The notes beneath the pieces are model-generated. The model saw only the letters and a program-made list of their open reading frames with translations, was not told the origin of the DNA and ran no database searches. Below are positions 27,619 through 36,484 of a DNA stretch of 64,000 nt, piece after piece. Both the position numbers and the translations under genes were made by a program. This stretch comes from Demequina flava (lineage in GTDB: Bacteria; Actinomycetota; Actinomycetes; Actinomycetales; Demequinaceae): the NCBI RefSeq assembly GCF_000975035.1, contig NZ_BBRA01000001.1, positions 1,197,184 to 1,261,183 on the forward strand, written 5' to 3'. Within the stretch, counting starts at the first letter, position 1. Each line of letters begins with the position of its first letter.

Positions 27619-29229
27619 CTATTGTGCGTCAGCGGGCCGGGAGTCTTCGCCGAGGTCGAACGCACCGGCGTCGTCGAGCGCGTCGTCGATGACATCCTCG
27701 GCGGCAGCCATGACCTGTTTGGCTGCCTCCATGGCTTCCTCCGCCTCGTCCGCCAAGGCGGCCGCAGCATCGGCCGTCATGGAGCGAAGCTCCCGGACAT
27801 CCGCGCCCGTGAAGGCGTAGTCGTCCGGTGACGGCGCTTCGGGAGCGGTGGTGAGGGTCGATGCATCGGCTGGGATCTCAACAACGACGGGGATAGTGGT
27901 GGTCGGGATGGCCGTGGGCTCGGTGCCGCGGCGGGCAGGGCGGCGTAGGTAGTGCCACGCGGCGAGGGCGGTGACGATTCCCACGACTCCGGCGGCGGCG
28001 GTGATCGCGAAACCCGCGGAGGCGCCGTGGCCGTCGATCGCGGCACCTGCGCCCCACGCGCCGATCGCCACACCCAGGTCGATGCCCGTGCGGGTCCAGG
28101 TCATGCCCTCGGTCATGCGGGCGCGCGACACCGACTGGTGCACAAGCGAGTCGCCAATCACCATGTTCGGAGCGATGAACAGCCCCATGCCGAAGAGCAG
28201 GCCACTGAGGACAAAGAACGACGGCGCGAAGATCAGCATGGCCGCGAACGTTCCTGTCGCTGCGACGCCGAGCACCAAGCGCGTGGCGAGCGAACGGCGC
28301 CACGCGATCACACCGTAGGACAGCCCGCCCACGAGCGATCCGACGGACCACACGGCGAGGACCAGCCCGGACATCTCCTTGGCGTGAGCGCCTTCCGCGA
28401 AGGCCACGACCGCGGCATCGATCGACGCAAACATCGCGCCCTGCGTGAGGAAGATGAGCGCGGCAACGGCCACCGTGGGTGTGGTGAGCAGGAGGTTGCC
28501 CGCGAACGGATTGCGGTAGCGGCGCACCTGTCGCACCACGGAGGTGTCGACGTTCGGCAGGGCCGCGCCCACTCCGGCGGCGGCCGGGGTGACGGCGAGG
28601 GACGCTTCGGTCAGTCCGGCATCGGCGCTATTGCGGCGCACGGGGGGTTCGGTCGCCTTGAGCGCGAGGAATGCGTAGCCGCCCACCGCGAGCGAAACGA
28701 CGGCGATGACCGAGGGCAGCCAGGATGCGACGGACACCGCGAGGACTGTGGACAACGCCGGTCCGCCAATCCACAGCAGCTGCTCGAGCGAGGACTCCAG
28801 GGAGAACGCCGTGGCCAACTGGCGGTCGTTCTTCACCGTGTGGGTCCACCGTGCGCGCGTCAGGGTCGATTGCGAGCCGCCGGCTGCGAAGGTGGGGGTG
28901 ATCAGGAGCGCGATCCACAGTGGCTGGCCGGTCAGGACCACTACGAGCATGGCAACACGGCCTGCGATCGCGATCGCGTAGCCCCAGCGCAGCACGGCTG
29001 CCTGGCCCCGAGCGTCGACAAGCCGGGCCACCTGTGGAGCAATCAGCACATAGGACACGGAGATGGCGGCCAGCATGATGCCGCCAGCGGCATAGGAGTC
29101 GTACTCCATCTGCACCAGCAGGAACGTGGCGAGGCCGGTCATGCCCATCTGAAGACGGGCAATGAGGCCCCACAGAGCGAAGGCCCGGGCTCCGGGCAGC
29201 GAGAGAATCTCGCGGTAGCGCGACAACAC
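27619..29229 (-). CDS. MFS transporter with coiled-coil C-terminal tail
   Basis: A 536-residue major facilitator with twelve hydrophobic segments up to about residue 400, then a cytoplasmic Ala/Glu/Asp-rich tail (MTADAAAALADEAEEAMEAA) predicted to be helical or coiled coil. The GTG at 29229 lies 9 nt after an AAGGA site and gives SRYREILSLPGARAFALWG, which aligns with the start of the second MFS protein at 45863-47146; the two are paralogs (both have VQ.EYDSY after helix 2). Substrate unknown. The GNAT gene follows in the same operon. Confidence 0.88.
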   Translation of the reverse strand: MLSRYREILSLPGARAFALWGLIARLQMGMTGLATFLLVQMEYDSYAAGGIMLAAISVSYVLIAPQVARLVDARGQAAVLRWGYAIAIAGRVAMLVVVLTGQPLWIALLITPTFAAGGSQSTLTRARWTHTVKNDRQLATAFSLESSLEQLLWIGGPALSTVLAVSVASWLPSVIAVVSLAVGGYAFLALKATEPPVRRNSADAGLTEASLAVTPAAAGVGAALPNVDTSVVRQVRRYRNPFAGNLLLTTPTVAVAALIFLTQGAMFASIDAAVVAFAEGAHAKEMSGLVLAVWSVGSLVGGLSYGVIAWRRSLATRLVLGVAATGTFAAMLIFAPSFFVLSGLLFGMGLFIAPNMVIGDSLVHQSVSRARMTEGMTWTRTGIDLGVAIGAWGAGAAIDGHGASAGFAITAAAGVVGIVTALAAWHYLRRPARRGTEPTAIPTTTIPVVVEIPADASTLTTAPEAPSPDDYAFTGADVRELRSMTADAAAALADEAEEAMEAAKQVMAAAEDVIDDALDDAGAFDLGEDSRPADAQ

Positions 29230-29399
29230 AGCAGAACATCCTTGGAGACGAAAGGTGTCCTTGAGCAAGGGGCAGAAGTGACTGCTTGCCTGGGTGGGGA
29301 CTGCGTCCGGGCGGACCCGGGCGGTTGCCACAACACCTGCGCGATGTGGCCAGCGCATCACCCGCTCAGATGGGGCGACGGCGATAATCCTGACATACG

Positions 29400-29428
29400 A
29401 ATATTGGTGCTCGTGACCAGTTTTCCAA
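29400..29428 (-). promoter_or_regulatory. Possible promoter of the MFS-GNAT operon
   Basis: On the minus strand TTGGAA (29423-29428) and AATATT (29400-29405) are separated by 17 bp in the only AT-rich part of the 279-bp gap between the antiporter and MFS genes. The leader would be about 165 nt. Confidence 0.3.
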
Positions 29429-29508
29429 GAATTTTTCAGCGAGGAAAGCGCAGGTAAAGCGGCGGTTACCCGCGACTTGGTGAATCGGCGGGGAACGCGC
29501 CCGTCAGG

Positions 29509-30807
29509 TCAAGAAATGCCCCGATCGGGGGCCGTGTTTGCCGGGCCCGGCGGTGGAGGCGGGAAAGGCGGCGCCTGTATCCGGCTCCCCGGTAGTGAGG
29601 CTGGGTGTTTGGTGAGGTACCGGGGCATCGGGATCTTGTCCGCAAAGCGCATCATGAGCGAGCCGACGAAGGCGAGTATGAGGACATACGCGGCTGCGAA
29701 CGGACCCAGCTGTGACTCCACGCCCGCGGCGACACCCAATCCCGCGATCACGATCGAGAATTCTCCGCGCGGGATGAGGGACAGGCCCGTACGCCACTGA
29801 CCGCGAGGGCCGATGCCGTTGCGCCTGGCCGCGTAGATGCCAGTACCGATCTTGGTGACCGCGGTGACGAGGGCCAGGATCAAGGCGGGGACGAGGACGG
29901 GGATGAGGTCCCGTGGGTCGATGCCGATTCCGAAGAAGACAAAGAAGAGTCCACCGAAGACGTCGCGCAGCGGCGGCAGCAAGCCGCGTACGTCGTCGGC
30001 CACCTGGCCCGACAGCGTGAGCCCCAACAGGAAGGCGCCCACGGCAGCGGAAACCTGGACAGCATCGGCCAGTCCCGCCACGAGGAAGGTGAGGCCAAGA
30101 ACCGTCAGCAGCAGGAGTTCGCGCGAGTGCGAATGCACCAGCGAGGACACACGTTCTGAGTAGCGAATCGACACCACGAAGGCGAGTACGACGAGGCTCA
30201 GCGCGATGGCCGCGGCAACGGCGCCCTGAAGCAGCGTCGCGCCCACAAGGACGACGCCCGTGATGGGCAGGAACACCGCCATCACGATGTCCTCCATGAC
30301 GAGGATGCTCAGCAGGACGGGAGTCTCGCGGTTGGCGATGCGATCGAAGTCGTCGAGCAGGCGCGCAATGATGCCGGAGGAAGAAATGTAGGTGATGCCC
30401 GCCAGGAGCAACGAGGCCGTGGGCGACCAGCCCAGGATGAGGCCCATCGCGAACCCGGGGATTCCGTTGGCGACGCCGTCGAGCAACCCGGCAACCCAGT
30501 TGGAGCGAAGCCCATTTCGGAGATCGCGGGGTGAGTACTCGAGGCCGAGCAGAAGCAGGAGTAGGACCACGCCAATTTCCGCGCCTATCTCGAGGAATTC
30601 TTCACCCGCGGACACGGGGATAAGGCCGCCTTCACCCATGAGGAGGCCGGCGAGCAGGTAGAGAGGGATCGAGGGAATGCCGATGCGGTGCGCGATACGC
30701 CCAAGCCCCGCAAGCACGAGCAGGATGATTCCCAGCTCGATGAGCACTTCTCCCGCGTGAGACGCTTCCGGCTCCGGAAGCACCTCAAACGCGACCCCTG
30801 TCAGCAC
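29509..30807 (-). CDS. CPA2 family K+/H+ antiporter membrane subunit (KhtU-like)
   Basis: A 432-residue cation:proton antiporter with about twelve helices, including the unwound-helix region SSSGIIARLLDDF and the ILVMEDIVMAVFLPI segment typical of KefB/KhtU proteins. It lacks the long RCK domain of KefB; the regulatory part is the separate gene just upstream (stop 4 nt before this start). The GTG start has GAGG close upstream. A Pro-rich tail ends the protein. Expected function is K+ efflux coupled to proton entry. Confidence 0.9.
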   Translation of the reverse strand: MLTGVAFEVLPEPEASHAGEVLIELGIILLVLAGLGRIAHRIGIPSIPLYLLAGLLMGEGGLIPVSAGEEFLEIGAEIGVVLLLLLLGLEYSPRDLRNGLRSNWVAGLLDGVANGIPGFAMGLILGWSPTASLLLAGITYISSSGIIARLLDDFDRIANRETPVLLSILVMEDIVMAVFLPITGVVLVGATLLQGAVAAAIALSLVVLAFVVSIRYSERVSSLVHSHSRELLLLTVLGLTFLVAGLADAVQVSAAVGAFLLGLTLSGQVADDVRGLLPPLRDVFGGLFFVFFGIGIDPRDLIPVLVPALILALVTAVTKIGTGIYAARRNGIGPRGQWRTGLSLIPRGEFSIVIAGLGVAAGVESQLGPFAAAYVLILAFVGSLMMRFADKIPMPRYLTKHPASLPGSRIQAPPFPPPPPGPANTAPDRGIS

Positions 30808-30811
30808 GGCC

Positions 30812-31291
30812 TCAACCCGTCAGAATTCGAGTGGCCTGACTGACAGCCTTGGCGCTTCCCATGATGAGCACGGTGTCCCCGGCCTCGAGAAGGAACTCGG
30901 GGCCCGGTCCGGGCAGGCCGGTTTCACCGCGGATGATGGCCACCACGGAGGCGCTCGTCTCGGTCCGGATGCGGCCATCGGCAATGGTCTGGCCCGTGAG
31001 TCCGCCGCGTGCGGGCATCGTGATCCACTCGATCGCGAGGCCTTCTACGTTGTGGCGCAATGACTCGAGGCGCGCGGTGATGGATGTGCCGCCGAGGAGT
31101 TCGGCGAGTTTGGCCGAGTCGCCCTCGGTCAGTTCGACGGTGCCGCTGCAGGAGTCCGGGTCATCCCGGTCGTACAAGGCGAAGTCGCGCTTGCCGTCTC
31201 GCCGCACCACCACGCCGACGTGGTCTCCGCTTTCTGCTTGGAACTCGTACCGGACGCCGATGCCCGGAAGCGGAGTCTCGTAGATGTCCAT
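30812..31291 (-). CDS. TrkA-C domain regulatory subunit of the K+/H+ antiporter (KhtT-like)
   Basis: A 159-residue soluble protein with an N-terminal beta domain (about 1-65) and a TrkA_C/RCK_C ligand-binding domain (about 70-156, from EGLAIEWITMPARG to DTVLIMGSAKAV). Gene order and spacing (4 nt to the antiporter) match the khtTU pair. KhtT proteins respond to pH, K+ or c-di-AMP in other bacteria; which ligand acts here cannot be read from sequence. Confidence 0.87.
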   Translation of the reverse strand: MDIYETPLPGIGVRYEFQAESGDHVGVVVRRDGKRDFALYDRDDPDSCSGTVELTEGDSAKLAELLGGTSITARLESLRHNVEGLAIEWITMPARGGLTGQTIADGRIRTETSASVVAIIRGETGLPGPGPEFLLEAGDTVLIMGSAKAVSQATRILTG

Positions 31292-31359
31292 GCGGGACAG
31301 TCTGGCACGCGGGGTGTGTTGAGGACGGGAAACTGGGCGCAGTCAGCGCCCGGTGGTAC

Positions 31360-32262
31360 TCACGCCTCGTGGGCGAGTCCCAGTTCGATGAGGCGCTCCC
31401 AGGCCATGCGCAAAAGGTAGGGATCGTCGATCTCGATGTAGCGCAGCGCGGCGTACAACTGGAAGGCCTCGGCGCGGCGCCTCGTGCTGACGGACGCGCG
31501 GCCATACCCGGCCCAGAATTGGTCGCGCACATGGTCAGGCACCATATTGAGTGCGCAACCCACGTCCGCGGCCGGGTCGCCCGCACCAAAGTTGTGCCAC
31601 AGCAGGAGACCCGCGAAAGCGCCCTGGTCGGAGCTCACCGAGCGCGGTTCAATGCGTCCGTGCGTCCAGGTCGCCGGGACGTCGATCGGTTCATCCACGA
31701 GTGACTCGAAGCGGTCCAAGATGGTTGCCGTATCCAGGACGCGGTTCTCGGGCGACACCGTTTCGCCGACGCGCTCGACGAGCAGAGCGAATCGTTCAAG
31801 ACGTTCGGGCAAGCCGATGCTGGTGCGAGGATTCTGCGGCGTTCCCTTGGGGGCTGGGGAGTGAACTTCCCGCAGCGCCCGCGCGAACGGAACCACAGCA
31901 TCGTCCCTCAGCGGCACGAACGAAACGGTCGATGACGAGATCCACTTCACAATCACCCAGTCCCACGGGAACCCGTGGCCGGCGACGCCCCGCGCGAGCG
32001 GTGCGGAGGCCGGAAATGACCAGGCCTTCATGGGTGTCGCGATGAGATCGGTGACGCGTCCGTAGAGGTCTGCGTGGGCCTGAACGCGAGGGAAGATGGC
32101 GCCGTAGTCGTCGCCAATGCGCATCGCGAAGTGGTCTTCGAGCGTGTAGCGGCGGCCCAGTTCACGGTCGGCCAACCACGGGAACTGCTCGTCGATGAGC
32201 GCCCGAACGGTGTCGTCTGAGATGTACAGCGGTTCGTCAGCGCGGGGTGCGGTGTCCACCAC
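31360..32262 (-). CDS. APH-fold protein with degraded active site (pseudokinase)
   Basis: A 300-residue protein with the overall plan of aminoglycoside/small-molecule phosphotransferases (N-terminal lobe, GFPWDWVIVKWI, C-terminal helices). The catalytic loop HxDxxxxN is replaced by THGRIEPRSV, lacking the Asp and Asn, and the metal motif DWGD is WHNFGA. Catalysis by the usual mechanism is therefore unlikely. The GTG start lies 5 nt after the GNAT stop. The intact homolog is two genes upstream. Possibly a binding or regulatory partner; this is inference. Confidence 0.78.
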   Translation of the reverse strand: MVDTAPRADEPLYISDDTVRALIDEQFPWLADRELGRRYTLEDHFAMRIGDDYGAIFPRVQAHADLYGRVTDLIATPMKAWSFPASAPLARGVAGHGFPWDWVIVKWISSSTVSFVPLRDDAVVPFARALREVHSPAPKGTPQNPRTSIGLPERLERFALLVERVGETVSPENRVLDTATILDRFESLVDEPIDVPATWTHGRIEPRSVSSDQGAFAGLLLWHNFGAGDPAADVGCALNMVPDHVRDQFWAGYGRASVSTRRRAEAFQLYAALRYIEIDDPYLLRMAWERLIELGLAHEA

Positions 32263-32267
32263 TGCGG

Positions 32268-32834
32268 TCAGTCCTGTTCCCGGCGCGCCCGCCAGTCGCG
32301 TGCGAGCAGACCGTAGATGGCGTCGTCGCTCACCTCGTCGTCCACCCAGTAGGCCTCCCGCCGAATGCCCTCGGCCATGAAGCCAATCCGTTCGAGCACG
32401 CGAACCGACGCAATGTTGTGCGGGTGCGTCGATGCCTCAATGCGGTGCACCCCTAGGTCAAAGACCGCATAGTCGACCAGCCGCGCGGTCGCCTCGGTCG
32501 CGTAGTGCTGGCCGCGAGCCCAGGGGTGAAGCGTGAAGCCGACCTCCGCGGTCTTACCGTTGCCGCTGAGGTGCAGTCCCACATCGCCGAGCACCTTGTC
32601 GTCACGACGGCGCACCACGGCGAGCTGATACCAGTGACCAGGCACGGGGCCCGGGCGCGAGGTGATCTCCGCGATCAGTTCACGTGCTCGTTCAACGGGG
32701 TAGGGCGCTCGCCATGCCTGGTAAAGAGCGGTGGTGGTGTCCGACCGGCGCTCTGCGAGGTCTTCCGCATCATCCAGCGTCATGGCGCGCAAGATCAGGC
32801 GGTCGGTCTCAAGGGGCGCGAAGGTGGGCTCCAT
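32268..32834 (-). CDS. GNAT acetyltransferase, RimJ/RimL type
   Basis: A 188-residue N-acetyltransferase: starts with the ETDRLILRAMTLDDAEDL motif of the RimJ/L group, has VGFTLHPWARGQHYATEA as acetyl-CoA loop and NIASVRVLERIGF near the end. It could modify protein N termini or a small molecule. It sits between two APH-fold genes with 5 to 9 nt gaps, which suggests one transcript and related substrates. Confidence 0.88.
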   Translation of the reverse strand: MEPTFAPLETDRLILRAMTLDDAEDLAERRSDTTTALYQAWRAPYPVERARELIAEITSRPGPVPGHWYQLAVVRRRDDKVLGDVGLHLSGNGKTAEVGFTLHPWARGQHYATEATARLVDYAVFDLGVHRIEASTHPHNIASVRVLERIGFMAEGIRREAYWVDDEVSDDAIYGLLARDWRARREQD

Positions 32835-32843
32835 GACCCCACG

Positions 32844-33764
32844 CTAGCCGACGGACCCGCCGGAGCGTCGGGTGGCGTCTCGCAAGGCCTTGAGGCCAGG
32901 CTTTCGGTAGCGCGGGTCTTCCATGGCTGCCAGTGTCACGGCGTAGTGGAGGGCCTCGGCGCGAACGTGCTTGCGTCCGGCGGAGCTGGCGATGAAGGAT
33001 GCCGCTTCGACCGTCGCACTCCCCGCGTAGGCCTCGACCATGGGCGCGACGTTGCTGCGGCCCACGAGGACTGCGGCCTGTCCGAGGTCCGTGGCCGGTG
33101 ATCCGACGGCGGCGTCTCCCCAATCGAGGATTCCCGCGAGCCGGCCGCCTGCGGTGAGGACGTTCTCACCGTGCAGATCGAGGTGGGTCCACGTCCGCGG
33201 AGCGGCGGGTGTGCCGAGGGCGGAGTGGAAGATCGCGCGAAGCGGCTCGGCGACGATGTCGGAGTCACGTTCGACCAGCTGCAGGCGGGTCGTGAAGATC
33301 TCGGTGCGCTCGCTCAGCGACGTTGACCGGAACGGATTGACCGGCGCATCGTCGGGAGCGCTCTGGTGAACCTGCGCAAGTGCGCGGCCCAGGTCGCGTG
33401 CGCCCTCCACGGAGAAGGGTGCGTCGAAGGCGACCTCTCCGTGAATCCACGGGACCACGGCCCAACGCCACGGATAGCCCTGACCAGGCTGGCCGACGCG
33501 TCGGGCCACAGGAGCAGGAAACGTCCAGTTGGCACCAATGATGGGAAGCCAATCCAGTTCCGTTCCTGCGATCCGGGCGGCGAGTTCGCGCCGCGGCAGG
33601 CGAACTGCAAGGGCGGGGCCCAAGCGGTAGGTGACGTTGTCCCACCCCTCTGCGCGTTGCCCGAGTGGCAAGAGGGCAAGATCCGGGTGCTGCTCGGCCA
33701 AGAGCGCGCGCACGAGCGCGTCATCGATCTCGACCTCCGCCTCCGGAGTGGCCATCGTCGTCAT
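32844..33764 (-). CDS. Aminoglycoside phosphotransferase-family kinase (intact)
   Basis: A 306-residue APH-fold kinase. The catalytic loop HLDLHGENVL and metal loop ILDWGDAAVG are complete, and the N-terminal lobe holds EGWDNVTYRLG with the nucleotide-binding strand. Many such proteins act on metabolites rather than antibiotics. The ATG at 33764 is preferred because TACCGT lies 7 nt before it, a leaderless arrangement; a GTG at 33773 would overlap that -10 element. Confidence 0.87.
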   Translation of the reverse strand: MTTMATPEAEVEIDDALVRALLAEQHPDLALLPLGQRAEGWDNVTYRLGPALAVRLPRRELAARIAGTELDWLPIIGANWTFPAPVARRVGQPGQGYPWRWAVVPWIHGEVAFDAPFSVEGARDLGRALAQVHQSAPDDAPVNPFRSTSLSERTEIFTTRLQLVERDSDIVAEPLRAIFHSALGTPAAPRTWTHLDLHGENVLTAGGRLAGILDWGDAAVGSPATDLGQAAVLVGRSNVAPMVEAYAGSATVEAASFIASSAGRKHVRAEALHYAVTLAAMEDPRYRKPGLKALRDATRRSGGSVG

Positions 33765-33771
33765 GGCCACC

Positions 33772-33777
33772 ACGGTA
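33772..33777 (-). promoter_or_regulatory. Leaderless -10 element of the APH kinase gene
   Basis: TACCGT on the minus strand, 7 nt before the ATG, fits TANNNT; no ribosome site is present. Confidence 0.45.
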
Positions 33778-33859
33778 GCGTCCCTGTTCGCGTTCGTTTC
33801 GATAGAGGTCTCGTTGTGTCCGAGACGTGACCTGGACGGGGCCCGCTGCGACGGTGGCT

Positions 33860-35083
33860 TTAACCCAGGAGGGTGTCCCCGATGAAGCCGCCCTCACTGC
33901 ACCCCGGCGGGATCGCAAACACCGCGGATCCGATGGGGGTTGTCCAGGTGTTGAGCAGGTCCGCTTCCGCCAGACGTTGCTGAATGGGCAAGAACTGGCG
34001 AGTGACGTCAGCCTGATAGGACGCGAACAGTAAACCTGACTCCGAGACGCCATCACCGCTCGGTGGGACGTCGTAGTTGTAGCCGCGCCGGAAGATCACC
34101 TCGTCAGGGTTGACGGGGCGTGCCCGCGCGATGTGAGACACGGGGGAGATGACGGTGTGCCCGGACTCAGTGGTCGCTTCGAAGTCCGGCTCGTCGCCTT
34201 CACGCTCCCCGGTCAATGGCGCGCCGTCAGAGATTCGCCGACCTACCGAGAATGAGCGTCCAGTTGGATCGACCTCATCCCAGGTGTCGAGGTCGAGGCG
34301 GGTGCGGCGCAGCACCAGTGATGTACCGCCATCGAGCCATCCCGAGCGGTTCCACACTGCCGCGTCGAACTCGGACGTTCCTGGTTCAGGATTGGTGGTG
34401 CCGTCGACTTGGCCAAAGAGGTTGCGCATCGTGGTTCCCGAGACTTCGGAGCCATAGGCGCGGCGAAAGCCGTCTTGTCGCCAGCGCACTGATGCGAAGG
34501 AGCGGGAGTCTTTCAGGAGCATGCGCGCGGCGTGAGCAACAGTGACTGGATCATCGGCTGCGATGAGCAGCAGCAGATCGCCGTCGTTGAACGCTGGGTC
34601 CAGGTCGTCAATGTCGAATGCGGGCAGCGGCGCAAGCCACGAGGGTGCCGCGCCCCCAGCGACAGACACGAACCGGGGCCCAAAGCCGAACGTCACGGTG
34701 AGGCCCGCGGGAGTCTGTGCCAACTCGGGCTCGGTATCCGCGAGGGCGCCACGGCCCTCCATGAGTCGCGCGGCATCGTCAGACAGGACTCGCATCAGGC
34801 GCGCCAGAGCCCCACGGTCGACCCCTGTGTTCAGGTCCAACGCAATGAAGGACGCGTACGCGGTCACCGGCGTCGCGATTCCTGATTGATGTTCGCCATG
34901 AAAGGCGTACGTGACCGCGCCGTTCAGCCCTGTGGTGTCCGGAGTGGGCTGGGGTGCGCTCGCGGCGAGTGCGACGCGGTCGGTCGTGACGGCCACGGCA
35001 GCGCCGAGCCCGGCGGCAGCGCCTCCGAAGAGGAGCCGCCGCCGGGTGGTGCCGTGGCCCGAGGGGTGATCGGGCTCAGTCAT
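33860..35083 (-). CDS. Dye-decolorizing (DyP-type) peroxidase, Tat-exported
   Basis: A 407-residue heme peroxidase. The N terminus has a twin-arginine signal (TTRRRLLFGGAAAGLGAAVAV), so the folded holoenzyme is exported. The GxxDGT motif is GQVDGTTNP and the proximal heme ligand is the His in PVSHIARARPVNP; the C-terminal LLFASYQAD.TRQFLPIQQRL region matches EfeB-type DyPs. It starts 2 nt after the PCuAC stop, so the two exported proteins are made together. EfeB-like DyPs act on heme or iron compounds; no efeU/efeO is in the window. Confidence 0.93.
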   Translation of the reverse strand: MTEPDHPSGHGTTRRRLLFGGAAAGLGAAVAVTTDRVALAASAPQPTPDTTGLNGAVTYAFHGEHQSGIATPVTAYASFIALDLNTGVDRGALARLMRVLSDDAARLMEGRGALADTEPELAQTPAGLTVTFGFGPRFVSVAGGAAPSWLAPLPAFDIDDLDPAFNDGDLLLLIAADDPVTVAHAARMLLKDSRSFASVRWRQDGFRRAYGSEVSGTTMRNLFGQVDGTTNPEPGTSEFDAAVWNRSGWLDGGTSLVLRRTRLDLDTWDEVDPTGRSFSVGRRISDGAPLTGEREGDEPDFEATTESGHTVISPVSHIARARPVNPDEVIFRRGYNYDVPPSGDGVSESGLLFASYQADVTRQFLPIQQRLAEADLLNTWTTPIGSAVFAIPPGCSEGGFIGDTLLG

Positions 35084-35085
35084 GG

Positions 35086-35706
35086 CTAGTGGTCGTGACC
35101 GTCGTGGTCATCCTCCGAGTGGTCCATGGAGTCGTCCTCCATCGAGTCGTGGTCCATCGAGTCGCCCTCCATCGAGTCGTGGTCGTGGTCGCCGTGGTCC
35201 TCGACATACTCCTCGTTAGCGCCGGAGAAGTCCTTCGCCACGGTGTCCATCTGGACCGTGTCGCCGGATGCAAACTCGAGTTCCACGGTCACTTCAGCGC
35301 CCGCTTCAATGGGTTCGGTGACGTCCATGAGCATGATGTGGTTGCCGCCTGGCTCGAGCACGAGGGTCTCGCCGGGTTCGATCGTGAATCCGCCTTCTTT
35401 CTGCGACATCGACATGCTGCCTTCGTCGTCTGCCGACGTCTCGTGAAGCTCGACGACATCGGACACGTCGGTAGCGGCGGCGACGAGCGTGATGGCGTCG
35501 TCTCCGTCATTGGTGATCTCGCCAAAGCTGGCCGTCATGCCTTCGTCGGCGGTCTTGGTCCAGGCGTCGACGATCGAGATTTCGGTGGCAGCCGCGGCCG
35601 CGTCGTCGCCGGCTTCGGTGGAATCGTCAGTAGCGCAGGCCGTAAGTGCCAGGACGGACACGGCGGCCAAAGCGCCAAGGCGGGTGCGGGTGGGGACAGT
35701 AAACAT
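35086..35706 (-). CDS. PCuAC-type copper chaperone lipoprotein with Met/His/Asp-rich tail
   Basis: A 206-residue lipoprotein: signal peptide with lipobox LALTAC, then the PCu(A)C domain with the copper ligands in VELHETS, SMSM and the NHIMLM motif (HxM). Residues after about 170 form a metal-binding-looking tail of repeated DSM/DHD units (DHDSMEGDSMDHDSMEDD). The ATG at 35706 has GGAG 8 nt upstream. It probably delivers copper outside the membrane; DyP and a membrane protein flank it. Confidence 0.9.
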   Translation of the reverse strand: MFTVPTRTRLGALAAVSVLALTACATDDSTEAGDDAAAAATEISIVDAWTKTADEGMTASFGEITNDGDDAITLVAAATDVSDVVELHETSADDEGSMSMSQKEGGFTIEPGETLVLEPGGNHIMLMDVTEPIEAGAEVTVELEFASGDTVQMDTVAKDFSGANEEYVEDHGDHDHDSMEGDSMDHDSMEDDSMDHSEDDHDGHDH

Positions 35707-35794
35707 AGGTAATTCTCCAGTCAAGTAGGGGCAATTTCACCCCAAGGGTCAGCAAAATAGGTGGGCGCCAAGAGGGCGCTTCGCGATGGCCGGA

Positions 35795-36424
35795 CTAACC
35801 GGCGAGGCTGACGCTGACGGGAGGGCCGCGGAGGCCGCGGCCACTGGTGACGGGACTAGTACATGGGGCCAATGCCGGGTGCGGGGAAGCAACAACGCGG
35901 CCCGGACGACGGGGAACCACGATGGGTTCCGTGAGGCGATGAACAGGAGCAAGCAGCGCCCGCATGGCATCGAGTGCGCGGGCGAGCGCCCAGTCCAGGC
36001 GCGCCAGCAGTGCGGTGGTGACCACACCGGCAGCGATGTGCGCCACGGTCATTGCGACGCCGCCGTGCGCACCGTGCGCGCTCACCTGGCCTGCCGCGAC
36101 AACGAGATCACCGGGCGCGACGTGATGGGCGTGGCCCGAGGAGGAGCTCATGGCCCCGCCGGAACCGACGACGAACAGTGAGTGGAAGAGCGCCTGGCTG
36201 GCAGTCACCCCAAGAGCGGTGCGCCACCAGGAGTTCATGCGATTGCCCAGGTGCCAGCACACGATGAGCGACAGGGCGAAGGGCACGAGGAGGCCCGTCA
36301 GCGAGGGAGCGAAGCCGCCTCCAAGGACGTGGGACCCGAGCGCAACGCCCGTGGCGACGGTCGCAGCGACGAGCGCGCGCATTGCTTGCGCGCGGCGCGA
36401 TAGCGTTCCTTGGCCCCAGTTCAC
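35795..36424 (-). CDS. Integral membrane protein next to the copper chaperone
   Basis: About 209 residues with four to five hydrophobic segments, histidines clustered in an outer loop (SSSSGHAHHVAPGD and SAHGAHGG) and a Pro/Arg-rich tail. No family was recognised with certainty; membrane proteins of this type often accompany PCuAC genes in actinobacteria, so a copper role is inferred. The GTG at 36424 is used; an ATG at 36382 is possible. It ends 88 nt before the chaperone start. Confidence 0.6.
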   Translation of the reverse strand: MNWGQGTLSRRAQAMRALVAATVATGVALGSHVLGGGFAPSLTGLLVPFALSLIVCWHLGNRMNSWWRTALGVTASQALFHSLFVVGSGGAMSSSSGHAHHVAPGDLVVAAGQVSAHGAHGGVAMTVAHIAAGVVTTALLARLDWALARALDAMRALLAPVHRLTEPIVVPRRPGRVVASPHPALAPCTSPVTSGRGLRGPPVSVSLAG

Positions 36425-36451
36425 CGGACGATTCTTACACAGGCGACCCGA

Positions 36452-36462
36452 GCATCGGCCCT
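36452..36462 (-). repeat. Iterated GGGCCGATGCT element
   Basis: Exact copy on the minus strand, beginning 22 nt after the stop of the MalY-type gene, in the same 14-bp context as the copy at 14091. Confidence 0.75.
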
Positions 36463-36484
36463 CTGGCCACGCACCGCAGCGCAA

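Noticed and set aside
27952..29457. 501-codon plus-strand frame opposite the MFS gene
   Set aside because: Shadow of a clear twelve-helix transporter; Arg/His/Gly-rich with no signal or motif.
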